Part shown: positions 44,452 through 56,115 of the stretch, piece by piece | Layout of the letters: every line of letters starts with the position of its first letter | Numbering within the stretch: the first letter of the stretch is position 1 | From: Neurospora intermedia | Taxonomy: Eukaryota > Ascomycota > Sordariomycetes > Sordariales > Sordariaceae | Length of the DNA: 64,000 bases | Direction of reading: 5' to 3' | NCBI GenBank assembly: GCA_037102815.1 | Contig: BTPP01000005.1 | Span: 496,001-560,000 of the forward strand | Notes under the pieces: generated by a model | Database searches by the model: none | What the model was told of the DNA's origin: nothing | What the model saw: the letters and a program-made list of their open reading frames with translations, nothing else | Translations under genes and position numbers: made by a program

Positions 44452-46091
44452 GATGGTGATTGATCTGTTCTTGTTGTTGATGAGAACAGAAGAACAGAAT
44501 AGAACCCGAGAAGAGTGGTTACTGGCAGACTAAGTAGTCGACCCCCTGGGATGTGATATGTGATATCTCCATGGCGCATCACAGTCGAAGTTCAAGTACC
44601 GACTTGAGTAAACAATAAACCCCTTCACACCTGCACCATCCAATGTGTTTGCTCATACGGGCTGATACCGCTAATGTCGGTGGCCCGAGATATCCTGGGA
44701 AAGCAAACGACTGGATTCGATTTGAGCGCAGCCGTCCGTGTCAGTGAAGGGTGTGAACAAGGGCTCACTCAGCTCCCCATTTCTGCGTTGACCCATTGGG
44801 CCAGTTGCTGTCCAGGCAGTCACTCGAGGTCCAGTCTGGCAACGGCTTGGGATCTTATCCAGTTCCAGCATATTGGGACCGCAAGGGGCTAGCACATTGT
44901 AACTGGTAACCAGTCATCTCAGCTCAGCTCCCAAGCGCCGTGATGATATCCAACCAAGTTGTTGGGCCGTCGATGATACGGTACCTATTATGGTTGGTGA
45001 AATCATTGTTTCGCTCTCGGCTTGTACCCGTTCCCAGAGAAGCATGTTGTTTTCCTACTTGTTTCTCTACAGACCGTTGTCTGTTGTTTGTAGGAAAATC
45101 ACTGACAGTCCGTGGACGTAGTCGATGAGGTTGTCCCTTCCATCCCATCTGTCACGGCAATTTCTCGATCAATTTTGGAGAGTATCGTTGTCAGAGAAAA
45201 TAAACAGCCAGGTGGAGATTTTCGGAGGCTCGGGTCTGTTCTCATCAGCCAAACGGAGAACTTTTGAGGATGAGATACCGAAGCTAACGCCGGTGAGTGC
45301 GCCAATCGGTTGAATATGCGAGAAGGCCATGTTGACGGGTCGGTGCACGTGGGAGGGTCGCATCGAGCACAGTGACGGACAGGTCAATAGAGTCAGAAGA
45401 TACGAAAGTCAAAATGAAGTAGAAGTTCTGCGTTGCAAAAAGGAGGGAATGTTTGATGGATAAGAGGATGTTACACGGGGGACCATAGGGAGGCCCCCAC
45501 ACGGCGCCCGCCCGGGCCGAGGTGTTATGGACTCGACGGCGTGGGTCGACTCACCACGGGCGGTTCCGTTGTGGGGGGAAGGGAGTCACACCGGCGGCCC
45601 GGGATTTGTTACCCCAGCGATTGATGCACTAACAAACCAGTGCTACCATTAGCAGTGACATGTGTTAGTGACCAACACCTTTGTATAACACTCTTATCAC
45701 CTGCCGATGTCGGTTTGGCGTCAATTCCATATCCGTCGCGATAACATTCCCTTTTTGATGTTCATATCCCGCACAATGGATTGCCCCTCACTGTGTCTGA
45801 CCTCCAACCTCCCGGCCATAAAACATCCGGGCCGGCTTATGTCAGTATCTCTCTCTCACTTGTGCTACTGACGTGATCGGATCCCCGACCCGGATAAGCG
45901 CTCACCCAGCATTGATCCCCTCTCGGCTTCGGCGTTATCACTGATTCATTATTCCCCCGATAAAACCTTGCACATCCCCCCATCACTTAATTTCTGAATC
46001 TGAACCTAAAAGCAAACATCTCACGTCTTCGGGACCGAAAACATCCTTGAATCTGAGCCATTGACCGCTTCCTCGGTGAACTGGCATCTCA
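44452..46091. other. Divergent intergenic region between FMO-like and MFS genes
   Basis: This 1.6 kb separates two divergent starts. A GC-rich stretch (45,495-45,610) with CCCGGG- and CGGC-type motifs is followed by an inverted pair CACTAACA (45,627-45,634) and TGTTAGTG (45,663-45,670). A GATAAAAC near 45,959 may be the TATA region of the MFS gene. No gene is seen. Confidence 0.5.
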
Positions 46092-47893
46092 ATGGCTGCC
46101 GACGAGACGACGCCACTGCTCCCAAATGGGACAGCCGAGAATGATAGTCGTCAATCATCACCACCAATATCCTCAAACAACACCGACAGCGAAAACACCC
46201 CCAGCGATAACCTTCACCATGTCATCAAAAAAAAACAATGGTCACTCAACCCCCTCACCCTCCTCACCCGCCTCCACGTCGAAACCCGCATCCTCCTCGC
46301 CGCATTCCTCATCACCACCTCCTTCTCCTTCACCCAGGTCCCCATCTTCTACGTCTTTTACCTCATGGAATGCGACGACTTCTACACCCGTCACCCTCCC
46401 TACGCCGGGTCCGGTGACCGATGCAGCCGCAACGAGATCGCCGCCGGCACCGCCACCGACTTCTCCTTCTTGGCCATGAGCACCACCATCTGCGGCACCG
46501 TCAACCTCTTCTTTGCCGGCTGGCTCGTCAAGAAAATCGGCCCGCGACTGGCGCTGATGGCCCAGGTTTTGGTCCCTGCCATCCGCGTGCTGACCCAGAT
46601 CTTGGGCGTGTTGGCTGGCGGCAGGTCCGGCATCGTGATTTTCCAGGCGACGCAGTTGATCACCGTCTTGGGCGGGCCTGTGGGGTACATCCTCATCATC
46701 AACATCATCGTCGGCGAGGTGGTCTCCCCCGCAAGAAGGACGCCCGTCTTTGGCATGCTGCAGGGGTGTTTCATGCTGGGCCAGGCGGTCGGCTACCTGA
46801 CGGGCGGCATGATTGGTGATGCGTGGGGGATCCGGAGGCCGTTCGAGGTGGCCTTTGTTGCTTTTTTGATCTCGACGGCGTATGTGCAGTTGGCGCTGCC
46901 GTACGTCAGTCCCCAGAGCATGGCGGGCGGGAAGAAGGCCGGGTCCAAGGACAAGGGGGTGGCTGCCGGGTTTTTTGCGCCGTTGAAGGTGTTGGCGCCG
47001 CAAAGGGTGAGGTTGAGGAGCGGGAAGGAGATCAAGCATTTTGGCGTGCTGATCTTGTGTACGGGTGTGTTTTTGGGTGTGCTGGCTACCGACTTCGCTG
47101 CCATGTTGATCCAGATGTACGCCACGGCCGTTTTTGGGTTCCGCCAAAGCGACAACGGCTGGCTCATGTCCGAGTTTGCCCTCATGCGCGCCGTCTTCTT
47201 GATCCTCCTCTTTCCGCACATCATCTCCTCCGGTCGGAAATGGTACGCCAAGCGGCAATCCAAGCGCCAGCCGCGCCGTGACTCCATTTCCGATGAAAGG
47301 GATCCCGCTACCCAAGGCCTGCTCATCCGACCCGAGCAATTGGAGGCTCCCATGGGCACGTACGCCGAAGAAGAGCCCATGGTGACGCAGCCACCGACGG
47401 AAACGGAGGACACGCACTTTGATCTCTTCTTCCTCCGTTGGAGCTTGGTGGCCGATGGTTTGCTGACTTCTTGCGCCGCGCTGGCGACCAAAAAGTGGCA
47501 CATTTACCTGGCTGCGGCCATGCTTCCGTTTGCGAGTGGCACTGCCCCGGCTGCAAAGGGTGTCATGACGGAGATGTGCTCGCCTTCACAAAGGGCCGAT
47601 GCGCTGAATGCGTTGACGCTGGTTGAGAACATTGGCCGGTTGGCGACGCAGGGTTTCTTTGGTTTTGTGTTTGCTGCGTTGGCAGAGGCCGGGAAGCCTC
47701 ATTTGACGTTTTATTGCAATGCCGTGAGTTTGTTGCATGATGTTTCTTGCGAATTACGACATGGAACTGACTTGGACACCAGATTCTTGCCATGATTGCA
47801 GCGAGTGTTCTGATCTTCTCCCGCTTCCCGCCAAATGGGAGTGAATTGATTGAAGCCGACGATGCAGAGGAGCACGTCGATGGAAGCACCTAG
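46092..47893 (+). CDS. Major facilitator superfamily transporter (SLC46/folate-transporter-like)
   Basis: Two exons, 46092-47723 and 47783-47893, with a 59-bp intron (GTGAGT...CACCAG) give 580 residues; the short last exon completes the final membrane segment (AILAMIAASVLIFSRFPP). The N-terminus (1-60) is polar and begins ADETTPLLPNG, an acidic di-leucine-like sorting motif often seen in vacuolar or endosomal transporters. Twelve hydrophobic segments are recognisable, with WLVKKIGPRLAL in loop 2-3 and a long charged loop at about 385-455. The general layout, with a polar luminal loop after the first segment, resembles fungal MFS proteins related to the proton-coupled folate/SLC46 group. That relation is a guess, and the substrate is unknown. 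It lies between the FMO-like gene and the BVMO-like gene and may export or compartmentalise their product. Confidence 0.86.
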
Positions 47894-48909
47894 ACTTAGG
47901 GCGAATGAGCAAATTGCCCGGGACAGATTTCATGTCAGTGTTCACGGAAAAGTTTTACGTTTTAGGATACCAGGCGTTTTGGGTTTTGAATATACAAACA
48001 TCATCATTTCCTGCTTCTTTGATCTTAGTCTCATCACGGTCCTGAACCATCCCATTCACGCACCTAGACTTACGGTGTAGAGTGAGCTCGAGCGGTTCTC
48101 ACCCTATATCCACCCTCCTACTCAAGTAATCACCACTATCATAGCCGCCTTCCCATCCCCGCCACCCTAATGAGCTGACCATCCTTCCTCTCTCTCCCTC
48201 AGTCTCACTACCCCATAGGACGGAACCTCTTGGTGAATCGGCAATCGAGACCATGCACAACGGGCCGCGTTGATATACGGGCAATGGACCTCTTTATACC
48301 CATTGGCGTGGCGTGTACCCATGTGTACCTCTAGCCGTGAGATGAAGATCATCGCGGTTCCTGATACAACAAACCTACATCTCGACATGGCCAGTCATTG
48401 TCGCTGCACATGCAACAATACTCAACGCCCACATGTCTTGCATCGGTTTCACGAAGCTGCTCCACCGGCTACAGTATGCGGATTCGTATGCAGTGTAACC
48501 GTTGCTTTCGGTCACTAGCACCTTTGAAGGGAAGGTTTCTAGGCGATCCCCCTCAGCATCACACCCAGACTCCATTTCAATGGCCAACGGTTTGTTCATG
48601 ATTTTGTACGAGGGACATGGTCGTACTACTACCACCCAAAGTGCCGAAAAAGGTTTCGGTCTCCGGAGTCCGCTCCGTTCATGCCTTTTCGCGTTAGGTA
48701 AAGTTTACAGTAAGTACTACGAAGAATGTGGTACGGTCCGACCCGAGAATACTGTGTATTCCAGTGGGGATTTTGAAAGACGAAACGGTCACCAGCTCGT
48801 GCCGGCGGCTGTGGGAGATACTTATGACCGTTCTCAGACCTCTTGCGATGAAGCTAAAAAACTGGTTTCATGTTCAGTCATCGTGCCAATTTCCCCTCCT
48901 CAACTCACA
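47894..48909. other. Intergenic region upstream of the BVMO-like gene
   Basis: This 1 kb includes a T-rich 3' flank and the promoter of the next gene. The BVMO frame is open upstream to about 48,502 and contains in-frame start-like codons, but that extension has no homologous-looking sequence. I treat it as leader. Confidence 0.5.
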
Positions 48910-50726
48910 ATGGTTCTCAAATCCTTTGCTTCGCCTGAATGGCGGTTAGACAAGCCCATCCATACTGAGCGTCCTGTGAAGGTCATCTGTATTGGTGCCG
49001 GAGCTTCAGGTCTGCAGCTAGCGTACAAGCTTCAAAAGCATATCAGCGGCTTCAGCTTGACAGTGTATGAGAAGAACCCCGAGGTATCAGGAACGTGGTA
49101 CGAGAACAGATATCCTGGGTATGTCACCTCACCAGCCTCACTCCATTCATCACCTTGCCACACAGACACGCTGACGATGGTGGTAACAGCTGTGCTTGTG
49201 ATGTCGCCTCGCACAACTACACCTGGTCGTTCGAGCCCAAGACGGACTGGTCAGGCTTATACGGCACTAGCCAAGAGATATATACCTACTTCAACGATTT
49301 CGCCGACAAGTATGCCCTTCGTCAGTACATCAAGACACAACACCAGGTGGTAGGCGCCAAGTGGACTGGCTCCAGCTGGAACGTTTCCGTCAAGGACCTC
49401 ACAACGGGCCAAACCGTGACTGATACGTGCGACATTCTCGTCAACGCTGGCGGAATTCTCAACAACTGGAAGTGGCCCGACATTCCAGGACTGAACAAGT
49501 ACAAGGGCACCCTTCTCCACACAGCCCGCTGGGACGAGTCGGTAGACCTAAAGGGAAAGACCGTCGGACTGATCGGTAACGGATCATCGGGCATCCAACT
49601 GCTTCCAGCCATTCAACCGCTAGCTGACAAGATCACTGTGTTTATGCGCGGCCCAGCCTGGGTCTCGCCGTGGCCTGGGCTCGAAGGCCGTCCGTACACA
49701 GACGAGGAAAAGCGACGGTTTGCCGAGGAGCCCGGTCACCTGCTTGCCTATCGCAGGAGCGTCGAACGTGGAAACAACAGTATCCTTCCTGTCTTCTTCA
49801 AGGGCACGGATGCCAACAACAAGGCGCGCGACGTCATGCTCACGATGATGAAAGAGAAGCTAGCAGGGCACAAGGAGCTGGAGGAAGGACTGATACCAAG
49901 AACCTTTGCCCTCGGCTGCCGTCGATTCACTCCGGGCACTGGATACCTGGAGGCCCTTGTCCAGCCAAACGTCCACGTCGTGTTCTCCGGAGTGGCCGAG
50001 CTCACCGAACAAGGGTGTAAGTGTGAGGACGGCAGCGAGCACGCAGTCCCTGACGTGCTTATTTGCGCTACTGGGTTTGATGCCTCGTACCGACCACGGT
50101 TCCCCATCATTGCCGGCACCAAAAACCTGCAAGACGTCTGGGCACAGAACCCCGAATCCTATCTGGGCCTCGCTGCCGCTGACTTCCCCAACTATCTCAC
50201 CATCCTGGGGCCCAACAGCCCGATTGGGACGGGCCCACTGCTGATTGGCGTCGAGGCGCAGGCCGACTACATCGTCAAGATGATTGACCACTGGCAGACG
50301 CACAACATCCGGTCTTTTGCGCCCGATGCGGCGGCCGTCCGGGACTTTGTCGCGTACAAGGACCAGTTCATGAGCAAGACGGTTTGGGCGGATCCATGTC
50401 GGTCTTGGTACAAGTTTGGTTCTTCAAAAGATAAAATCACGGCCTTGTGGCCTGGGTCGACGCTGCATTACCTTGAGGCCATCAGGCAGGTTCGATTCGA
50501 GGACTGGAAGTTTGAGTATGAGGGCGGCGGTAATCGATTTACGTATCTGGGAAATGGACAGAGCCAGACAGAGACGAACCCAGATGCGGATTTGGCGTAT
50601 TACGTCCGTGAGGAGGACGACGACCTGCCGCTGGCGAGGAATAAGATGACGAGGATTATCAACAAGACTGGGAGTGTTGTTGTGGCTGAGGGGACAGGTG
50701 AGGGTAGGTTTTTTTCCGGGCTTTGA
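48910..50726 (+). CDS. Baeyer-Villiger-type flavin monooxygenase
   Basis: Two exons, 48910-49118 and 49190-50726, give 581 residues. The 71-bp intron (GTATGT...TAACAG) splits a Gly codon and splicing yields GTWYENRYPGCACD, a hallmark of this family. The first Rossmann motif GAGASG is at 29-34 and the second, GNGSSG, at 199-204. The type I BVMO fingerprint FxGxxxHxxxW appears as YKGTLLHTARW (174-184) with Tyr for Phe. LICATGFDASYRPRFP and NYLTILGPNSPIGTGPLL follow. Such enzymes insert oxygen next to a ketone to form esters or lactones with NADPH and O2, or hydroxylate related substrates. No signal peptide, so cytosolic. It lies in the same direction as the MFS gene and near the FMO-like and BBE-type genes, which supports a shared oxidative pathway. 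Confidence 0.92.
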
Positions 50727-51324
50727 TGGTTCTGTAGTCATTTCAACTTGGGTATTTGATCGTGGAAGCGCCTCCGTGGTTGGACGGTGATTGGCGTGAT
50801 TTGTCGATTATTCCAAGGTTGATGTTGTGGCGGAGGAAAGAGGAGGAAAGAGGAGGAAATATTCCACTTTGCACCTCCACACGTCCCCGTCTTCACACAA
50901 CATCGACACATCAAGCAATTCTGTCTCCATTTCCGCAGGCGTTACTCTTCCCTCCTTGTTATTTCAATACTTCAAGTTTACAGCATGTTATTCTGCGATT
51001 CAAGGAAGGTACAAGTCGTGGGAGGGTATCCCATCCATCCCGTCATCCGTTTGATGCTATCAATGAGCAGTTAGTACACTAACAGGTAGCTGCCTAAACC
51101 ACTGCCCTAAAAGTTAGGCACTCATCTCGTTGTGTTATCCAACGTGCCATCATCTCGACAATAAATCAACTGAATCGACAGCGCATGCAATTGACTCCTC
51201 CGCCGAACCTCGAACTTGTTATATACATCATCCAGCTCTTTCCTCCCCAGTCTCACCAAGCTTACCCTGCCACTCCCAATATATATCCTGCGTCCGTCTC
51301 TCTGTCCTCCCCAAGCGACTTAGC
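50727..51324. other. Intergenic region between convergent genes
   Basis: It holds the 3' ends of the BVMO (+) and AA13 (-) genes and a short hairpin-forming pair, TGCCTAA and TTAGGCA, near 51,090-51,121. No gene is seen. Confidence 0.5.
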
Positions 51325-52630
51325 CTACTTCCACGACGACTCAACAGTTACTGACTCAGCGCAGCTCTCAGGAACAGCATACGACCTATTAGGATCGCTC
51401 TCCCAAGTCACGGTACCGCCTTCGCTAGACACCTTGACGAACTTGTACTCAAACTTGGTGCCCGCGGGAATTTTGACAGTGGCAGTCCAAAGCGGGTTGC
51501 TGGTGGTGTACTGCGAGGCAGACAAGGCAACACCAGACGAGGCGCTCCAGCTGCCGAGCTGCGAGAGGGAGCCAACAAGCTTGATGGACTCGCCGTAGCT
51601 GGTGCTGGCGAGGTGGTTGAAAGTCACAGCGACGGTGGCGGCAGGGGTGCAAGAGGCGGTGGCGCTGGCAGTCTTGCTGCTGGTGATGAGAGTCGTGGCG
51701 GTTGCAGTGGTCTTGGTGGTGGAGGGGTTGGTCTCACCGCCGCCGCTGTTGCTGCCGACAATGGCGATGTCGGCGCACGAGAGGTACACCTGAGCGGTCT
51801 GAAAGGAGTTCCACCGGAAGGAAAGCAAGGTGTGGCCGGAGACGTAGTTGGGGATCTTGATTTTCTTGGTGACGGTGTAGCCGCCAGCGATGGTGGTGAA
51901 GCAAGATCCGAGAGCAGCGTTGTCGACGCCCTGGCAGCCACGGCGGTTGTCGGCTTGGAAGGCGTTGCAGGCTAAGTCACACGACGATTAGCAGGATGAT
52001 TTTCTTGTAACGATGCAGGCTAACTTACTAAACCAGTCGTTCCTCCAGCATGCCTGGCCCTGCTGGCAGTCAGGGCTGAAGTCGCAAGATTGGCCATTCA
52101 CATCTGTGCAGGGAAGAGTGCCCTTCTCGAAGCAATCCTCAGCAGCCTGCTTCTCCGCCTCGGTCGGGAGATAGCCAGGAGTGAGGAACTTGTTGACAAG
52201 CTCCTGGTCTTGGCAGATACGGTAGGAGAACATGCCACCGTGGTCGCCGTTGTGGTCAACGCACCACTGGACGTCGACAGTGTCGCCAGCAGTGTACGTC
52301 ACAACAGGAGAGTTGCCCCAGTTGGTCGCAGGCTGGTTGTAGTCGATGCTGACGCGGGCATTGTAGCCGCAAGGACCACTTCTGCCGACCTTGGCTTCCG
52401 TAACGTTGGGCCATGCCGTCACGGGCTCCAGAATGGAGCACTCGGGACAAGTGTCCAAGCCGGCCTAAAGAAAAACAACACAAATCAGCACGATCAATTT
52501 TGTAACGATCTTCAGGGTATTTGTTCACCTCTGCGCCAAGTCTTGTACGACTGAATGGAATGGTCAGATATCCATGGGCGTTGACCGTTATGGCCGATGC
52601 AAGGGCAATCGAGATGATGGAGAACTTCAT
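51325..52630 (-). CDS. AA13 starch-active lytic polysaccharide monooxygenase with CBM20
   Basis: Three exons on the minus strand, 52630-52529, 52464-52029 and 51971-51325, give 394 residues. Splicing restores [14 protein letters not shown] and [13 protein letters not shown]. The signal peptide ([18 protein letters not shown]) ends just before His19, which becomes the N-terminal copper-brace His. His109 and Tyr242 fall at mature positions 91 and 224, matching the copper ligands and axial Tyr of AA13 enzymes. Many Cys suggest disulfides. A Ser/Thr-rich linker (about 255-283) joins a C-terminal CBM20 starch-binding domain (about 285-394) with [12 protein letters not shown] and [13 protein letters not shown]. 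The secreted enzyme cleaves amylose/amylopectin oxidatively with copper and O2/H2O2 and boosts amylases. The domain order matches what I recall of N. crassa NCU08746. Confidence 0.96.
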
Positions 52631-54248
52631 GTTGGCGAGTGGAAGGGGAAGGCTGAACGCTGAGCAGGATGGCCGAGGAATTGTGCTGGAGTATCCAAAT
52701 CGAGAAGCATTCTCAGCGGTTGGGTCAATCCTTTAAGTACCTATTTCTTAACAGGACGACGACATCACCACCCCCAAAGACCCTTTCACACGATTCGTAC
52801 GTTGCCGGCAGGGTTTTCCTCTGCGATCTCGCAAATACGACCGAAGTACTGCCATCACATATGACGTTGGGCGTGTTTCGATATTTCCTTCAGCCGGCAG
52901 GACGGTTCAACATTCCGTGGCCATCGACACATGTGAAGTCGGTGTCAAGCATCGCCATGAAACCCTTGGCGGACTTGCTCAGATGACTTGCATGAAAGCC
53001 AGAAATGTGTGCAGTCAGGAAATCCGGGGCCCCAGGCTCACCCACCTCCAGAGGGTGCCAGCCGTTGGAAATTGCGGGGATGCAGCCATGCAAACCGTTG
53101 AGTCTTGGTCGTTTCGGTTAGTCGTACCGGTGCTTGTCTTCCTCTTCTGGGCCTTCCTTCAGGGTAGCAACCGGCTTAACAGCGTTGCAAACGGCCCGAA
53201 TCCTTGCCTCCGATACCCCAGACTTCTCATCTCCGATACCCTAGAGTCCCACGTTTTCAGATTTTGTTGCTACCCGTATTATACCGAGCCAGGTGTTCGC
53301 GGCCTTGATACATGAAGTAGTCGGGCTCGAGGTGAAATGGAAAGTTGGTGGTAAAAACCTGGATGTCCGGTTAAAGAGATGACATGATTTCAGCTCAAGC
53401 GAGAACGAACTACCAAGTAACTTGGGGAACATCTGTTTTGAGGGACCATTCTTGTCCTCGAAGGTTTGAAGTTCTCTCTCCTTCGACCTGAACATAATCC
53501 TCGGCACCTTCGTCATAAAGTTTCGCTCGGTGTCATTCCGGATTTACCACTTGTGGTCCATCCGCATCAGCTTCAGTCCAGCGGGAGAGTCCTCCATTGA
53601 GGCAACATACTTCATCTAATTTTTCTTTTTTTTTTTCACACATTTTCCCATCTGTTAAGCGTCAGTGTCAAGTCCAGTCCGCTGCACCAGAATCAGGACA
53701 TACCTCGGTGTTTCTGGCGCCTAGGCCCCTCCTTGGCCGCCACCGCACTCCTACGTCTTGTTAAAGATAATCCGCGCCAGCTTGATGTTGATATAAAAGG
53801 TCGCCAACACATCTCTGTCTCTTAGTCATCGCATCTGCTCGGGTAGATAAATGCTATTGAACTGCAGGTCACAAGTGAAGATTCACTGTCCCTCGTTTTC
53901 ATGGTATGTATGGGCCAGGTTGGTCACGGATTCGGTGACGTAGATACAGAGCGGGAGAAAGCAGGTAACAATGTTCGCAGTGCATGTTGTTTAGATGAAC
54001 GGTGATTCCTCCAGACGGTATAGCCCGAAAGGCTTTTGTTAGCAGGTGATGATGAACGGCCTAAATGGGTAAATGGGTACGTTGGAAGTATCCAGATCCA
54101 TGGTTGTCGTAGCGTTTTCTCACAGCCGTATATATCTGGCTTGGTGTTGTTTTCTTGCAAATTTTCTTAACTGCCAACAAACAGCCACGAAAGTGTTTAC
54201 TCTACCTATTCTTTGTTTGTGCTTCATGTGCGGGTGTTGGATCCGACA

Positions 54249-54298
54249 GCCAACTACTCCAGCCGCTGACTGCCAACAGCCAACGCGCAGCCAACGGG
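54249..54298. repeat. Cluster of GCCAAC-type direct repeats
   Basis: GCCAAC occurs four times within 50 bp (AGCCAACTACTCC, TGCCAACAGCCAACGCGCAGCCAACGGG). It is a degenerate short-period repeat in non-coding DNA. Confidence 0.6.
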
Positions 54299-55136
54299 TA
54301 CAAAACCACCAACTGCCGAGAACCAGTGGCCAACCATCCCACTCGTCGAGTATTATAATTCCCTGGATAGTGAAACACAACGTTGAGTGTTTGGTGTGCG
54401 GGAATCACTCTTCACCACACAGGGGAAGGTAGATCTGGGAAGAAGACGTATCACTTGGCCGCTTTAAAGAGGAACGTTCGAACAAATGGAAATGTGCGAG
54501 GTGTTGTTGTTGCTAATGGCGCATTGAAACTATCATTGCGATGAGTTCTGGCGGGAGTAACGAAAGTCCATGCTTGCGAAAACGACGTGCGAAGATAAAA
54601 GGGAAGGAAGTGAGAAGCCACGGGTGGGAGTTGCAGCCTGGTTCTCACTGCTACTCGAAGTTCTTGGGTGGAATGAAAGGGAGTGGGTTGGTTGATCAGG
54701 CTAACTAACGGTTCCTCACCGTGACCACTAGAGGTAGTTAAATACTGCAGGAAAGCCTACCAAAATCCAGAAGTCCCATTGCACCTTCCAGAGTGCTTTC
54801 AAACAAAGGGCGAGATGACGTTTGCCCGCCGTGGCCCCCCTGTGTTGGACTGCAGGCGCATTCAGACCGCGTACCTGCGCCCCACGAAGCGCTCATCCAT
54901 TAACCGCTCGAATAGGCACACAACTGTCTTAAGTCGAGGAAGACAACAAAGGGAACTCTCGAAATTCTCCTGTCAGTGTAGCGTGGAGATGGACTGGCAA
55001 ACAGAGGAACGATGCTCGGGATCACATCTGTTCTGTTGGTGATGGACAGTAACTCCCAGTATACCCGCGCGCTTCAGGGTCAAGAGAAAACTGTGTTTTG
55101 ACATGCCATGGTTATGTGTTCAGTATGTCCTGGGCA

Positions 55137-55143
55137 TATAAAT
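55137..55143 (+). promoter_or_regulatory. Probable TATA box of the CVNH-like gene
   Basis: TATAAAT stands about 160 bp upstream of the ATG at 55300, with an A- and C-rich leader (ACACAAAACACG, CACCCAAACC) after it, as common in strongly expressed fungal genes. Confidence 0.45.
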
Positions 55144-55299
55144 CACTTTGTCCCTCCTGGTGTTGAGTTGTGACCTCACATTAAAATAACTACGATCATA
55201 TATCCTTCTTCATCAGGAGGAGCATCAACACAAAACACGACATCAAGACACCCAAACCACCAACTAGCACTATACACTCACATTATTCAACGAGCTAGA

Positions 55300-55987
55300 A
55301 TGCATTACCCATCTGTCCTCGGAGGGCTCTTCCTCTTCTTTTCAATATTCAGCCTCGGATCCACCGCCAGCATCTCACCTCTACAAACAAGTGACGGCCA
55401 TCTTCATGGAGCCCGCGAAGTCAAGAAGGCGGGATTCAGCAAGAAATGCGATGACTACAAGTGGAACAAAGAGACATGCGTCCTTCAAGCTACCTGCAAA
55501 ATTGACAAGAAGAAGAAGAAGGTCGAGTATACCGAGATCAATGTGAACACATGTCTTGCCAACTTTGTGCCGAGAGCCGCGACAGCGGAAAACGAGGACT
55601 CGGAGGAGAATTTCAATAACGGATTGTTAAATTGGCAGTTTGCGCCCATGGAGGTCTATCGATTGAAAAAGGCCAGTGGAAAGTGAGTGTAGCACGTTTT
55701 CCCTGCAGTAAAACCTTACCTAGCTTGAGCCCAGCATTTGTTATGGAAGTGTATACTAACGGATAAATAGGGCAATCCTTCAGAACGCCTGTCAAGATAG
55801 ACACCATTGCTACATTGCTGATGAGGACCTCAAGGGAAAGAAGGGGCACGAGCCAGTGTTGCAGTGCGCAAAGCAGAGGAATAAGCGGCCGGTGATCATT
55901 CCGTTGGGTAAGCTTATCTACCTTTTTTCCAGAAGCAGTCTGCAGATGTCCATCGTGGTTAGATTCAACGTATACTGCTACTACTTG

Positions 55988-56039
<52 letters not shown>

Positions 56040-56115
56040 ATGCTAACGTCAAACAGATATTGGTATCGGTCTCGACGACAAGGGACAGCTGGGGTGCTTG
56101 CTACACCCAGAGTAG
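55300..56115 (+). CDS. Small secreted protein, cyanovirin-N homology (CVNH) lectin-like
   Basis: Three exons, 55300-55682, 55771-55907 and 56057-56115, give 192 residues. The introns have clear GTGAGT/GTAAGC donors and TACTAAC/GCTAAC branch sites. A signal peptide is visible (MHYPSVLGGLFLFFSIFSLGSTA). Two parts resemble the tandem halves of the CVNH fold. In the first, GFSKKCDDYKWNKETCVLQATCK is followed by TEINVNTCLANF and a downstream NGLLNWQ. In the second, ILQNACQDRHHCYI is followed by IPLDIGIGLDDKGQLGCL. In CVNH proteins these halves bind mannose-rich glycans. A Lys-rich stretch and an acidic insert (ENEDSEENFNN) are unusual. The match is by pattern only, so it may be a divergent lectin or an unrelated small secreted Cys-rich protein. 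Intron 2 carries a T44 run. Confidence 0.62.
55991..56034. repeat. Run of 44 T inside intron 2 of the CVNH-like gene
   Basis: Forty-four consecutive T lie 7 bp before the GCTAAC branch-site motif and 22 bp before the exon 3 acceptor. This is an exaggerated polypyrimidine tract. Confidence 0.95.

Larger units (their letters stand above)
52631..55299. other. Divergent gene-poor intergenic region
   Basis: About 2.7 kb between the divergent AA13 and CVNH-like genes. It contains a T-rich run at 53,620-53,638, a cluster of GCCAAC motifs at 54,249-54,298, and a TATAAAT at 55,137-55,143. Short frames here carry no recognisable features. Confidence 0.5.

Noticed and set aside
46242-47501. Minus-strand frame of 419 codons
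   Set aside because: It is the antisense of the second MFS gene, with no start context or family features.
48502-48909. N-terminal extension of the BVMO frame
   Set aside because: The frame is open, but the sequence has no conserved character, and the ATG at 48910 gives the usual distance to the FAD motif.
51060-51160. tRNA-like sequence on the minus strand (a box-A-like AGGGCAGTGGTTTAGGC)
   Set aside because: There is no box B (GGTTCGA-type) downstream and no cloverleaf can be drawn, so neither a tRNA nor a tRNA-derived SINE is supported.
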